DNA from: Melaminivora sp034675505
GTDB taxonomy: Bacteria > Pseudomonadota > Gammaproteobacteria > Burkholderiales > Burkholderiaceae_C
Length of the DNA: 64,000 bases
Assembly: GCA_034675505.1 (NCBI GenBank)
Contig: JAUCDD010000025.1
Span: 248,001-312,000, forward strand
Direction of reading: 5' to 3'
Shown here: positions 44,324 through 53,469 of the stretch, piece after piece
Layout: each line of letters starts with the position of its first letter
How positions within the stretch are numbered: position 1 is the first letter of the stretch
The notes under the pieces: generated by a model
Told to the model about the DNA's origin: nothing
The model's input: the letters and a program-made list of their open reading frames with translations, nothing else
Databases searched by the model: none
Program-made: the position numbers and the translations under genes

Positions 44324-45255
44324 CGCTGCGCCGCCCCGCACCCGCCAGCCCTGCACCCGCCAGCACGCCCGCCCCCAACCCTGCTCCGGCGCGCCCAGCC
44401 CGCCCGGCGCGCCCAGCCCAGCCGGCGCCGCCGCCGCCCGCCCGGCGCCCGGCCGCGCCGCCTCCTGCCCGGGCGCAGGTGCAGCCTGCCCCGGGGGCGG
44501 CCGGCGCGCAGCGCCTGAACAAGCGCATGGCCGAGCTGGGCCTGTGCTCGCGCCGCGAGGCCGACGAGTGGATAGAGCGCGGCTGGGTGCGCGTCGATGG
44601 CCGCGTGGCCGTGATGGGCCAGCAGGTGGGCGAGCACGCCCGCATCGAGGTGGACCGCGCCGCCCAGGGCCACCAGCGCGAGCAGGTGACCATCGTGCTG
44701 CACAAGCCCATGGGCTACGTCAGCGGCCAGGCCGAGGACGGCCACACGCCGGCGGCGGCGCTGATCGGCCCGCGCACGCACTGGGCGGGCGACGCCAGCC
44801 GCGTGCGCTTCTCGCCCGCGCAGCTCAGGGGCCTGGCGCCCTGCGGGCGGCTCGACATCGACTCCGTGGGCCTGCTCGTGCTGACGCAGGACGGCCGCGT
44901 GGCGCGCCAGCTGATCGGCGAGGACTCCACCATCGACAAGGAATACCTGGTGCGCGTGCAGTACGGCGAGCTGGGCCAGGACGTGCGCGCGGCCTTCCCG
45001 GCGCAGCAGCTGGAGCGGCTGCGCCACGGCCTCAGCCTGGACGGCAAGCCGCTCAAGCCCGCCCAGGTGGAGTGGCAGAACGCCGAGCAGCTGCGCTTCG
45101 TGCTGCAAGAGGGCAAGAAGCGCCAGATCCGGCGCATGTGCGAGCAGGTCGGCCTGAAGGTGGTGGGCCTCAAGCGCATCCGCATCGGCCGCGTGCTGCT
45201 GGGGCAGCTGCCGGTGGGGCAGTGGCGCTACCTGGCGCCGGGCGAGCGGTTCTAG
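44266..45255 (+). CDS. RsuA/RluB/E/F-family rRNA pseudouridine synthase
   Basis: Enzyme converting uridine to pseudouridine in ribosomal RNA, 329 residues. An alanine/proline-rich N-terminal extension (1-80) precedes an S4 RNA-binding domain (RLNKRMAELGLCSRREADEWIERGWVRVDGRV). The catalytic domain has APCGRLDIDSVGLLVLTQDG with the catalytic aspartate in GRLDxDSxGL, KEYLVRVQ, and the C-terminal GKKRQIRRMCEQVGLKVVGLKRIRIG. The layout fits the RluF/RluB branch; the exact target base cannot be told. Overlaps the regulator gene upstream and, by 4 bp, the convergent gene downstream. Confidence 0.88.
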   Translation: MSDRPSRTPAPADAARPRLTLRRPAPASPAPASTPAPNPAPARPARPARPAQPAPPPPARRPAAPPPARAQVQPAPGAAGAQRLNKRMAELGLCSRREADEWIERGWVRVDGRVAVMGQQVGEHARIEVDRAAQGHQREQVTIVLHKPMGYVSGQAEDGHTPAAALIGPRTHWAGDASRVRFSPAQLRGLAPCGRLDIDSVGLLVLTQDGRVARQLIGEDSTIDKEYLVRVQYGELGQDVRAAFPAQQLERLRHGLSLDGKPLKPAQVEWQNAEQLRFVLQEGKKRQIRRMCEQVGLKVVGLKRIRIGRVLLGQLPVGQWRYLAPGERF

Positions 45256-45830
45256 CCCCCGGCGGCAGCGGCTGCGGGCCCGCCCGTAGCGCCGCCTGCA
45301 TCCTGCTGCTGCGGGCTGGCGACGAAGCCGAAACGCCCCGGCATCGCCGCCGCTGCGATCGTTTCGGGTGCCCAGCGCCCCTGCTCGACGGCCTGCGCCA
45401 CCAGGCCCACGTCCTGGCTGTGCACCAGGCCAAGGCCCAGGTCGGTCAGCAAATAGGCGCGTCCCGCCTCATCCAGCCACAGCCCGGCCGGCTGCGCGGC
45501 GCGCCCGGTGTGCGCGAGCACGCGGCCGCCTTCGTGCAGGCGCCACACCCAGGGCGCGGCCTCCAGCTCGACGTACACCCGCTGCGGGCCGTTCTGGAAA
45601 AACCACCGGCCCTGCGCATCGGCCTCGTAGTTGCGCCCGATGAAGGCGATCAGCCCGTCGTGCTCCAGCAGGCTGCCGCGCGCACCCGGCACGCCGCTGG
45701 CGAACGCCCCCAGCGCCTGCGCAGCCTCGTCGCGCAGCCACCAGCGCCCGCGCGCATCCAGCCCCAGCCAGCCGCTGCAATGCGGCACGCGCGGCCACTT
45801 GGCCATGGCTTGTTTGACGATGTCGTCCAT
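45252..45830 (-). CDS. Conserved hypothetical protein (Burkholderiales type)
   Basis: Soluble protein of 192 residues beginning MDDIVKQAMAKWPRVPHCSGWLGLDARGRWWLRDE, a pattern I recognise as a conserved unnamed family in Burkholderiales but cannot link to a function. Middle part: LEHDGLIAFIGRNYEADAQGRWFFQNGPQRVYVELEAAPWVWRLHEGG, rich in aromatic and beta-forming residues. The C-terminal 20 residues are Ala/Gly. Convergent with, and overlapping by 4 bp, the pseudouridine synthase gene. Confidence 0.78.
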   Translation of the reverse strand: MDDIVKQAMAKWPRVPHCSGWLGLDARGRWWLRDEAAQALGAFASGVPGARGSLLEHDGLIAFIGRNYEADAQGRWFFQNGPQRVYVELEAAPWVWRLHEGGRVLAHTGRAAQPAGLWLDEAGRAYLLTDLGLGLVHSQDVGLVAQAVEQGRWAPETIAAAAMPGRFGFVASPQQQDAGGATGGPAAAAAGG

Positions 45831-45883
45831 ACCTTGTGGTCTTTTGTGTTGAGTGGCGGGGTGCCGCCCTGGCTGCCTGCTTT

Positions 45884-45954
45884 CAATTTTGATAGCAAAC
45901 TGTCATTGCGGGGCGCCGGCATTGGAGTGCCATGGCTTGAAAACCGGGATTTTC
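45884..45954 (-). repeat. Dispersed ~60-bp element, copy D
   Basis: On the minus strand: CGGTTTTCAAGCCATGG, AATGCCGGCGCCCCG, TTTGCTATCAAAATTG. It fills the 5' side of the 259-bp gap between the conserved hypothetical (start 45830) and the end of the AAA+ ATPase gene (46090). The rest of the gap (45955-46089) shows no feature I can name. Confidence 0.78.
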
Positions 45955-46089
45955 AATGCGCCGATGGCAAAAACGGCTTGCCGCCACGCAACGGTACCAG
46001 GCCCGGGCCGCACGGCCGGCGCGGGGCCTGCGGCGGGCTGGCCGCATCCGCGTGCCGAAGGCGCACCCGCCCATGCGAGCGCCCGCCCG

Positions 46090-48225
46090 TCAGACAAACC
46101 CCGCGGCCCTCCTGCCGCCCTCCTTGAGCGCGCATTCCGCCTCCAGCGCCGTGACCAGCGCCGCTGCATCCGGCAGCGGCCTGAAGCGGGCCTGGCGCAG
46201 CACGGCGGCGAAGTCGCCCGGGGTCAGCTGGCGCAGCGGCGCTAGCCGGGCCTGCTCCTGAGGGCCGGGTGCGGGCAGCCCGGCTTGCGCGCAGTGGCGC
46301 TGGAGCAGCGCCCAGGCCTGCTCGGGCCGCAGGTAGTCCAGCCGCACCTTCAGGTCGAAGCGCCGCAGCGCCGCCGGGTCCAGGCCCTGCATGAGGTTGG
46401 TGGAGGCGATGAAGATGCCGTCGAAAGCCTCCATCTGCGTCAGCATTTCATTGACCTGGCTGACCTCCCAGCTGCGCTGCGCGCCGCGGCGGTCCTGCAA
46501 AAAGCCGTCCACCTCGTCGATCAGCAGCACGGCGCCGTCCTGGCGGGCTTCGCTGAAGGCGCGGGCGATGTTCTTCTCGCACTCGCCCAGCCATTTCGAC
46601 TGCAGATCGGAGGCCCGCCGCACCAGCAGCGGCAGGTCCAGCTCCTGCGCCAGCCAGTGCCCGTAGGCCGTCTTGCCGGTGCCTGGCGGGCCGTACAGGC
46701 ACAGGCGGGCGCTGCGCTGCCGGGCGATGCCCCGGGCGACGGCGGCGAGATCCGCGTCGGCATGGAGGAAGGCCGGGTCATGGACCTCTGCCAGCCGCAG
46801 GGCGCCGTGCGGCTCAAGCCCCGGGTGGCCCTGGGCGATCAGGGTGTTATGGACCAGCCGCTCCAGCGCCTGCGAGGCCTGCTCCTGCCCCAGCCCCTCC
46901 TGGACGCAGCGCACCACCCGGGCCGCACGCGCCACCACCGCCGGGGCCAGGGCTTCCACGCCGCTCATGCGCTCGATGGCGGCGTCCTGCAGCAGCCCGG
47001 CGCATTCGCGCTGCACGATGCCGTGCCGCTGCCGGCGCGCCGGCACGGGCAGCTCGAACACCAGGTCGAAGCGCCGGATGAAGGCGGCGTCCAGCGCGCG
47101 GCTGTTGGACAGCCACAGCGTGGGGACGGGGTTGTCCTCCAGCATCCGGTTGATCCAGGCCTTGTGCGTCTGCGCCGTGCTGCTGCCGCCCAGCGGGCCC
47201 TCGCTGTCGTTGAACACGTCCTCGGCCTCGTCGAACACCATCAGCGCGTGGCGGCTGGCAAGAAAGCTCTGCGCGGCCCGGAAGGCCCGCAGGCGGTTTT
47301 CCGCACTGATCGGGTCGCCGTCGCTGTCCTCGCTGGCGACCTCCATCAACTCGCAACCCAGCGCCCCGGCCAGGGTGCGCGCCAGCTCGGTCTTGCCGGT
47401 GCCGGGCGCGCCGTGGATGAACACGTTGACGCCGCGCCCGCCGGTGGCCTGCATCTTGCGCAGGTAGGGCAGGGCGATGTCCAGCTGGGGCTGGATGTGC
47501 CGGTAGTCCTCCAGCTGCAACCGCGCCGCAGGCGCCACGCGCACCTTGTCGCGCAGCAGGTGCAGCACGTCGGCGGCCTCGACCTGCATCAGCTCGGCCA
47601 GGTGGTGGGACAGCAGGTCGAGCCGGCTGCGCAGCCAGTCCCCGTGCCCGGGGCTGCCCACCGTCAGCAAGCCGCTGCGTGCCAGCACCGCCGTGGGCGC
47701 CAGGGCCGCGCGCACCGTCTGCAGCGGCAGGCCCACGATGCCGGCCACGCAGGTGAGGGTCTGCAGGGCGGTCAGGTTCTCGAACAGGTCCGTCGCCTTC
47801 TCCAGCAGCGGATCGCAGTGCAGGCAACAGGCGAATTCGAGAATCCGGCAATCGGCTTCGCTCAACCGCGCCAGCGCCGCCAGTTGCGCGATGTTCTGGC
47901 GCAGCGCCGGCGCGGCCAGGGTGGCGGCGGCGCGGCTTTCTGCCTGGGCGTGCAGCCGGCGCAGCTCGCGGCGCACGGCGCGGGGGTCGAACCGCTGGTT
48001 TTCCCCGCCCGCTTCGTTCTCTTCGTCCCTCTCCTCCTCCTCACCCAGCCAATGCTCCAGGCCCAGCGCCTGGGCCAGCCGGTCGTCGCTGAAATCCCGG
48101 TCCCTGATCCAGATCTTGTGCCCGCCCATCCCATGCAGGATTCTGAGCAGCCACAGCCGGGTCAGGTCGCTGGGCGGCGCATCGGGCATGAGGCGCGGCT
48201 TCGAGTAGGGGCGTGAACGGGGCAT
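46090..48225 (-). CDS. Tandem AAA+ ATPase (SpoVK/COG0464-like)
   Basis: Large soluble ATPase of 711 residues with two AAA modules. Module 1 (about 255-430): Walker A HGAPGTGKTELART, Walker B ALMVFDEAEDVF, sensor TLWLSNSRALD and arginine finger region AAFIRRFDLVFEL. Module 2 (about 495-660): Walker A YGPPGTGKTAYG, Walker B GAVLLIDEVDGFLQDRR, sensor IFIASTNL, and DPAALRRFDLKVRLDYL. The first 250 residues are helical and unlike any domain I recognise, with a very acidic patch EEEERDEENEAGGE. Both modules look active. ATG 48225 is preferred because AGGAG lies 5 bp before it; an alternative is 48189. No substrate partner gene adjoins; function unknown, perhaps a remodelling ATPase. Confidence 0.85.
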   Translation of the reverse strand: MPRSRPYSKPRLMPDAPPSDLTRLWLLRILHGMGGHKIWIRDRDFSDDRLAQALGLEHWLGEEEERDEENEAGGENQRFDPRAVRRELRRLHAQAESRAAATLAAPALRQNIAQLAALARLSEADCRILEFACCLHCDPLLEKATDLFENLTALQTLTCVAGIVGLPLQTVRAALAPTAVLARSGLLTVGSPGHGDWLRSRLDLLSHHLAELMQVEAADVLHLLRDKVRVAPAARLQLEDYRHIQPQLDIALPYLRKMQATGGRGVNVFIHGAPGTGKTELARTLAGALGCELMEVASEDSDGDPISAENRLRAFRAAQSFLASRHALMVFDEAEDVFNDSEGPLGGSSTAQTHKAWINRMLEDNPVPTLWLSNSRALDAAFIRRFDLVFELPVPARRQRHGIVQRECAGLLQDAAIERMSGVEALAPAVVARAARVVRCVQEGLGQEQASQALERLVHNTLIAQGHPGLEPHGALRLAEVHDPAFLHADADLAAVARGIARQRSARLCLYGPPGTGKTAYGHWLAQELDLPLLVRRASDLQSKWLGECEKNIARAFSEARQDGAVLLIDEVDGFLQDRRGAQRSWEVSQVNEMLTQMEAFDGIFIASTNLMQGLDPAALRRFDLKVRLDYLRPEQAWALLQRHCAQAGLPAPGPQEQARLAPLRQLTPGDFAAVLRQARFRPLPDAAALVTALEAECALKEGGRRAAGFV

Positions 48226-48267
48226 CGCATCTCCTGGGTTTCGACAGAAGCGATTGTGGTTCTGGGG

Positions 48268-48286
48268 TGCGACGAGTTGTGTCGCA
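48268..48286. promoter_or_regulatory. Inverted repeat TGCGAC-N7-GTCGCA in AAA+/pirin divergent promoter
   Basis: Perfect 6-bp arms TGCGAC (48268-48273) and GTCGCA (48281-48286) around GAGTTGT, 43 bp upstream of the AAA+ start and 163 bp upstream of pirin. The spacing and symmetry suit a dimeric regulator; none is encoded next to it. Confidence 0.4.
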
Positions 48287-48448
48287 GCCAGGCGGCGCTG
48301 GCAGGGCCGCGCCGCCGCTGCACTGTCCTATTCGTGGAACGCAGAGTCGGCCGATCGGGGTATTTCAATGTCGCCGTCCTGCCACTATCTTTGAGGCTGC
48401 AGGCAACACTGCCCGGTCGCGGTTCCGGGCGCCTTTCGGAGAAAGACG

Positions 48449-49324
48449 ATGAGCAAGAGAGTTCTCGGCCGCTTCGGCAACGAGCGCGGCCACTGGGTGG
48501 GCGACGGGTTTCCGGTGCGCTCGCTGTTTTCCTACCACGACATGGGCGCGCGCATCAGCCCGTTCCTGCTGCTCGACTACGCCGGGCCGCACACCTTCGA
48601 GCCGACCCAGGCGCGGCGCGGCGTGGGCCAGCACCCGCACCGGGGCTTCGAGACCGTGACCATCGTCTATGACGGCGAGGTCGAGCACCGCGACAGCGCC
48701 GGCCACGGCGGCGTGATCGGCCCCGGCGACGTGCAGTGGATGACGGCCGCCGGCGGCATCGTGCACGAGGAATACCACTCGCCGGCCTTTGCCCGCGCGG
48801 GCGGGCCGTTTCGCATGATCCAGCTGTGGGTCAACCTGCCGGCCCGCGACAAGGGCGCGCCGGCCGGCTACCAGGGAATCGTGTCGGCCGACATTCCGGT
48901 CGTGGACCTGCCGGGCGGCGCGGGCACGGCGCGCATCATCGCCGGCGGCTATGGCGGCGCACGCGGCCCGGCCAGGACGTTCACGCCCCTGAACGTCTGG
49001 GATGTAAGCCTGAAGGCCGACGCAGCGCTGGCGCTGGACCTGCCGGACGGGCACACCAGCATGGTCGTGGTGCTGACCGGCCAGGTCACCGTGGGCGGCA
49101 CGCAGGAGGCGGGCGAGGCGCAGATGGTGCTGCTCAGCCGCGATGGCGCCAGCGTGGACCTCCGCGCCGACGGGGCGGCCCGGCTGCTGGTGCTGACCGG
49201 CGAGCCCATCGACGAGCCCATCGTGGGCTATGGCCCCTTCGTGATGAACAGCCAGGCCGAGATCCGCCAGGCCATCGAGGACTTCAACAGCGGCCGCTTC
49301 ACGCACGCTGCGGCGGCGGCCTGA
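48449..49324 (+). CDS. Pirin family protein (first copy)
   Basis: Bicupin of 291 residues. The N-terminal cupin has the pirin metal set in QHPHRGFETVTIVYDGEVEHRDS (two His, one more His) and the WMTAAGGIVHEE motif with the Glu ligand. The C-terminal cupin holds SMVVVLTGQVTVGG. Pirins of this type are quercetinase-like or redox-linked; the exact role is unknown. CGGAGAAAG precedes ATG 48449. First gene of a + strand set with LtrA, a second pirin and an FMN reductase. Confidence 0.9.
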   Translation: MSKRVLGRFGNERGHWVGDGFPVRSLFSYHDMGARISPFLLLDYAGPHTFEPTQARRGVGQHPHRGFETVTIVYDGEVEHRDSAGHGGVIGPGDVQWMTAAGGIVHEEYHSPAFARAGGPFRMIQLWVNLPARDKGAPAGYQGIVSADIPVVDLPGGAGTARIIAGGYGGARGPARTFTPLNVWDVSLKADAALALDLPDGHTSMVVVLTGQVTVGGTQEAGEAQMVLLSRDGASVDLRADGAARLLVLTGEPIDEPIVGYGPFVMNSQAEIRQAIEDFNSGRFTHAAAAA

Positions 49325-49377
49325 GCGTGCGCGCCCGGCCGCGCCCCGCGCGGCAGGGCGCGCACGACAATGAAGCC

Positions 49378-50553
49378 ATGCGCAACCTCCTACGCTCCCG
49401 CACCGGCGGCACGGCCCAGGTCAGCCAGGTCGAGCTGTTCTTCGACCTGGTGTTCGCCTTTGCGGTCACCCAGCTGTCGCACAGCCTGCTGTCGCACTTC
49501 ACGCTGGCGGGCGCGCTCCAGGTGGCCATGCTGTTCCTGGCCGTCTGGTGGGCCTGGATTTTCACCACCTGGGTGACCAACTGGCTCGATCCGCAGACCA
49601 CGCCGGTGCGCCTGCTGCTGTTCGCGCTGATGGCGGCCGGGCTGTTCATGTCCATGGCCATCCCGCAGGCCTTCGGCGAGCGCGGGCTGGTGTTCGCGCT
49701 GGCCTTTGCGGCGATCCAGGTGGGGCGCAGCCTGTTCATGCTGGCAGCGCTGCGCTCGCACAGCCCCGGCAATTTCCGCAACTTCCAGCGCATCACCGCC
49801 TGGCTGGGCTGCGCGGCGCTGCTGTGGGTTGCGGGCGGCGTGGCCGATGGGGCAGGGCGCATGGCCCTGTGGGCGGCGGCGCTCGCCATCGAGTACGCCG
49901 CGCCGGCGCTGGGTTTTGCCGTGCCCGGCCTGGGCCGCTCGCACAGCCGCGAGTGGGACGTGGACGGGCGCCACATCGCCGAGCGCGCCAGCTGCTTCAT
50001 CATCATCGCGCTGGGCGAGTCCATCGTGATCACCGGCGCCGGCGTTGCCGCAGCGCGCTGGGATGCCGCCACGCTGGGCGCGTTCGCCGCGGCGCTGGTC
50101 GCCAGCATCAGCCTGTGGTGGCTGTACTTCGACGCCACGGCCGAGGGCGCGGCGCGGCACATAGGGACGTCCGAAGACCCGGGCCGGATCGCACGCCTGG
50201 TCTATACCTACATCCACCTGGCCATCGTCGGCGGCGTCATCATCTCCGCCGCGTCCGACGAGATCGTGCTGGCCCGGCCCCTGGAGCGCGCCAGCCTGGG
50301 CGCGGCGGCAGCCACGGTGGGCGGCGCTGCGCTGTTCCTGGCCGGCACGCTGCTGCTCAAGCGCGCCGTGTGGCGCGTCTGGCCGCGGCCCGAACTGGCG
50401 GCCCTGGCCGCGCTGGCCCTGCTCGCGGTGCTGGCCCCGCAGCTGAACCTGCTGACGCTGGCGCTGGCCACCAGCGCCACCCTGGTGGTGGCAGCCGTCT
50501 GGAGCGGCTGCAGCGCGCGGGCCGCGCCCGTGCCTGCGTCCGCCCCGCATTAG
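49378..50553 (+). CDS. Low temperature requirement protein A (LtrA) family membrane protein
   Basis: Integral membrane protein of 391 residues with about ten to eleven helices. The LtrA family start VELFFDLVFAFAVTQLSHSLL is very clear, as are HIAERASCFIIIALGESIVITGAG and ISLWWLYFDA further on. Function unknown despite the name (a Listeria cold-growth gene). ATG 49378 lies 54 bp after the pirin stop, and the second pirin gene follows after 23 bp, so the three are likely cotranscribed. Confidence 0.9.
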   Translation: MRNLLRSRTGGTAQVSQVELFFDLVFAFAVTQLSHSLLSHFTLAGALQVAMLFLAVWWAWIFTTWVTNWLDPQTTPVRLLLFALMAAGLFMSMAIPQAFGERGLVFALAFAAIQVGRSLFMLAALRSHSPGNFRNFQRITAWLGCAALLWVAGGVADGAGRMALWAAALAIEYAAPALGFAVPGLGRSHSREWDVDGRHIAERASCFIIIALGESIVITGAGVAAARWDAATLGAFAAALVASISLWWLYFDATAEGAARHIGTSEDPGRIARLVYTYIHLAIVGGVIISAASDEIVLARPLERASLGAAAATVGGAALFLAGTLLLKRAVWRVWPRPELAALAALALLAVLAPQLNLLTLALATSATLVVAAVWSGCSARAAPVPASAPH

Positions 50554-50576
50554 CTTTTCATCCAAGGAGATACGAC

Positions 50577-51470
50577 ATGGTCGAGTTGGTCATTGAGCAG
50601 CGCCGCCGCAGCCTGGGCGGCGGCTTCGAGGTCGGGCGCGTGCTGCCCTTTGCCAGGCAGCGCATGGTCGGGCCCTTCATCTTCTTCGACCACATGGGGC
50701 CGCTGGACCTGGCCGCCGGCGTGGATCGCAGCGTGGACGTGCGCCCGCACCCGCACATCGGCCTGTCCACCGTCACCTATTTGTTCGCCGGCGAGATGAT
50801 GCACCGCGACAGCATCGGCTACGAGCAGGCCATCCGCCCGCGCGAAGTCAACTGGATGACCGCCGGCAGCGGCGTGACGCACAGCGAGCGGTTCGAGCGC
50901 GCCCGCGCCGTGGGCGACCACCTGCACGGCATCCAGGCCTGGGTGGCGCTGCCCAGGGAATTCGAGGAAACCGCCCCAACGTTCTCGCACCACGAGGGCG
51001 GCGACCTGCCGCAGTGGAGCGAGGCCGGCGTGCAGGGCCGCCTGATCGCCGGCAGCGCCTACGGCCTGGCGGCAGGCGTGGCCACGCATTCGCCGCTGTT
51101 CTACGCGCACCTGGACATGCAGGCCGGCGCCACGGCCGAAATCCCCTCGGGCCACGCCGAGCGCGCGCTCTACATCGCCACCGGCGCGGTGGACGTCGGC
51201 GGCCAGCGCTACGCGGCCGGCCACATGCTGGTGCTGGGCGCCGATGCCTCCAGGCTGCGCGCGCTGGAGCCCTCCAGCGTCATGGTGCTGGGCGGCCAGC
51301 CGGTGGGCGAGCGCTTCATCTACTGGAATTTCGTCTCATCGTCCAAGGCGCGCCTGGCGCAGGCGGCTGCCGACTGGGAAGCCGGCCGCATGAAGCTGCC
51401 CGACGCCGACGACCAGGAATGCATCCCGCTGCCCGACGGCCCCCGGCCCAGCGCGCCGGCCATGTCCTGA
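50577..51470 (+). CDS. Pirin family protein (second copy)
   Basis: Bicupin of 297 residues, clearly diverged from the first pirin. Metal motif DVRPHPHIGLSTVTYLFAGEMMHRDSIG and WMTAGSGVTHSERFE, with ligands His-His-His-Glu in place. The C-terminal cupin has AERALYIATGAVDVGGQRYAAGHMLVLG and the usual FIYWNFVSSSKARLAQAAADWEAG tail. AAGGAGA precedes ATG 50577. Two non-identical pirins around LtrA suggest related but distinct substrates. Confidence 0.9.
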   Translation: MVELVIEQRRRSLGGGFEVGRVLPFARQRMVGPFIFFDHMGPLDLAAGVDRSVDVRPHPHIGLSTVTYLFAGEMMHRDSIGYEQAIRPREVNWMTAGSGVTHSERFERARAVGDHLHGIQAWVALPREFEETAPTFSHHEGGDLPQWSEAGVQGRLIAGSAYGLAAGVATHSPLFYAHLDMQAGATAEIPSGHAERALYIATGAVDVGGQRYAAGHMLVLGADASRLRALEPSSVMVLGGQPVGERFIYWNFVSSSKARLAQAAADWEAGRMKLPDADDQECIPLPDGPRPSAPAMS

Positions 51471-51529
51471 CAAGCGGCCGGCAACAGCACTCCCCCATCC
51501 CTTCCGCAACCCAAGAAAAAGGAAAACCC

Positions 51530-52102
51530 ATGCCCCTCACGCTCCAGGTCATCGTTGGCAGCACCCGCCCCGGGCGCGTCGGCCTCTCGGTCGCGCAGTG
51601 GTTCGAGCAGTACGCGCGCAAGCACTCCGGCTTTCACGTGGAGCTGGTCGATCTGGCGGACTTCGACCTGCCCGTGTATGACGAGCCCAGGCACCCGCGC
51701 ATGCAGCAGTACCAGCACGCGCACACCAAGCGCTGGAGCGCAAGCGTCGCCGCGGCCGATGCCTACGTGTTCGTCACCCCGGAATACAACTACATGCCGC
51801 CGCCGGCGCTCGTCAATGCGCTGGACTACGTCTACAACGAGTGGAACTACAAGCCTTGCGGCTTCGTGAGCTATGGGGGCGTGTCCGCCGGCCTGCGCGC
51901 GGCGCAGGTGGCGCGCCTGCACGCGACCACGCTCAGGATGATGCCCCTGCCCGAGGGCGTGGCCATTCCCTCGGTGGGCAGCCACGCCAGGCATGGCGCG
52001 GAGTTCCAGTCCAACGATCTGATCGACGCATCGGCCAAGACGATGCTGGAAGAGTTGCTGCGCTGGACCGAGGCGCTCAGGCCGATGCGCGCCGGCGCTT
52101 GA
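51530..52102 (+). CDS. NADPH-dependent FMN reductase family protein
   Basis: Flavodoxin-like oxidoreductase of 190 residues. QVIVGSTRPGRVGLSVAQWFEQYA is the FMN phosphate loop (GSTRxGR), and YVFVTPEYNYMPPPALVNALDYVYNEW the second conserved block (PEYN). GFVSYGGVSAGLRAAQVAR completes the site. AAAAAGGA precedes ATG 51530. Probably cotranscribed with the pirin-LtrA-pirin genes (59 bp gap), which would give the set a redox or quinone/flavonoid theme. Confidence 0.9.
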   Translation: MPLTLQVIVGSTRPGRVGLSVAQWFEQYARKHSGFHVELVDLADFDLPVYDEPRHPRMQQYQHAHTKRWSASVAAADAYVFVTPEYNYMPPPALVNALDYVYNEWNYKPCGFVSYGGVSAGLRAAQVARLHATTLRMMPLPEGVAIPSVGSHARHGAEFQSNDLIDASAKTMLEELLRWTEALRPMRAGA

Positions 52103-52126
52103 GGCGAGTGGCCTCGCGCGCTGGCC

Positions 52127-53431
52127 TCAGCTCCAGTCCAGCGCCTCGATCGCCGCCGCCAGCGCCAGCAGGTCGCGGTCGCGCCCGCGCTGCGCCACCA
52201 GCATCAGGCCGAACGGCAGGCTGCCCGAGCGGCCTGCCGGCAGCGACAGTGCCGGCAGATCGTAGAAATTGAACACCGACGGGTTGCGCAGCACCAGCGC
52301 GTTGGCGCGCAGGAAGGCCGCGTCGTCCGCCGCCAGCGCGTCGATGCGCGGCGGCAGGATGGGCACGGTGGGCAGGGCCAGCAGGTCCAGGTCCAGCCAC
52401 TGCGCATCGAACTCGCGCTGCAGCTGCGCCCGGGCCTGCAGCACGCCCACGTAGTGCGGCGCAGGCACGGCCTGGCCGGGCCGGATGCGCGCCAGTACGC
52501 GCGGGTCCAGCTGCCCGGGGGCGCGCGCCAGCAGCTCGCGGTGGATGTGCGCCGCCTCGGCGGCGGCCAGCGAGCCGCCTTGCTGCAGGCGCGCCGGCGC
52601 CGCCAGCCATTCGTCCAGGTGCACGTCGCGCACGGCTGCCCCGGCCCGCGCCAGCGCGGCAAGCGCCTGCTCGAAGGCGGCCAGCACCACGCCGTCCGCA
52701 TCGCTGAGCAGCCAGCCGCGCGGCACGCCCACGCGCAGGCCGCTGACCTGCCGCGCCGGCAGGGGCTGCCAGGGCTGGCCGGCCAGCACGGCATCCGCGC
52801 GCGCGCAGTCGTGCACGCTCGCGGCCAGCGGGCCTATGGTGTCCAGCGTGTACGACAGCGCCAGCGCGCCGTCCCGGGGTACGCGCGCCTGCGTCGGCTT
52901 GAAGCCGGCAATGCCGGCCAGGGCGGCGGGGATGCGGATGGAGCCGCCCGTGTCCGTGCCGATGGCGATGTCCGCCATGCCGTGCGCCACGCTCACGCCC
53001 GCGCCGCTCGATGAGCCGCCGGGGATGCGCTGCGCGTCGTGCGCGTTGCCCGGCGTGCCCCAGTGCGGATTGATGCCTATGCCCGAGAACGCGAACTCGG
53101 TCATGTTGGTCTTGCCGATGAGCACGCAGCCGGCCGCGCGCAGGCGCTGCACCACGGCGGCGTCCCGCTGCGCGGGCGGCGCGTCCTTGAGGGCAACCGA
53201 TCCCGCCGTGGTGGGCTCGCCCGCCACGTCGAGCAGGTCCTTGATCGAGACGACGCGCCCGTCCAGCGGGCCCAGCGAGATGCCGCGCGCCGCGCGCTCA
53301 TCGGCCGCGCGCGCCGCCTGCAAGGCCGCGTCTGCATAAACCCGGGTGAAAATCCGCCTTCCCTCGGCGCCGGCGGCGTCGATGGCGGCCAGGGCGCGCT
53401 CGGTGCGCCGGGTGCTGCTGTCGTGTTGCAT
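52127..53431 (-). CDS. Amidase signature family protein
   Basis: Amide hydrolase of 434 residues. The Ser-cisSer-Lys triad is visible: Lys in VVSIKDLLDVAG (about residue 64), cis-Ser in PGGSSSGAGVSVAHG, and nucleophilic Ser in GTDTGGSIRIPAALAG. VLIGKTNMTEFAFSGIGINPHWGTP is the usual preceding stretch. No GatB/GatC neighbours, so it is a free-standing amidase rather than GatA. Start 53431 gives a normal N terminus. Divergent from htpG across 193 bp. Confidence 0.9.
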   Translation of the reverse strand: MQHDSSTRRTERALAAIDAAGAEGRRIFTRVYADAALQAARAADERAARGISLGPLDGRVVSIKDLLDVAGEPTTAGSVALKDAPPAQRDAAVVQRLRAAGCVLIGKTNMTEFAFSGIGINPHWGTPGNAHDAQRIPGGSSSGAGVSVAHGMADIAIGTDTGGSIRIPAALAGIAGFKPTQARVPRDGALALSYTLDTIGPLAASVHDCARADAVLAGQPWQPLPARQVSGLRVGVPRGWLLSDADGVVLAAFEQALAALARAGAAVRDVHLDEWLAAPARLQQGGSLAAAEAAHIHRELLARAPGQLDPRVLARIRPGQAVPAPHYVGVLQARAQLQREFDAQWLDLDLLALPTVPILPPRIDALAADDAAFLRANALVLRNPSVFNFYDLPALSLPAGRSGSLPFGLMLVAQRGRDRDLLALAAAIEALDWS

Positions 53432-53469
53432 GGCGGCAGTGTGACAGGGCGCCCTGGCGCTTGCACACC

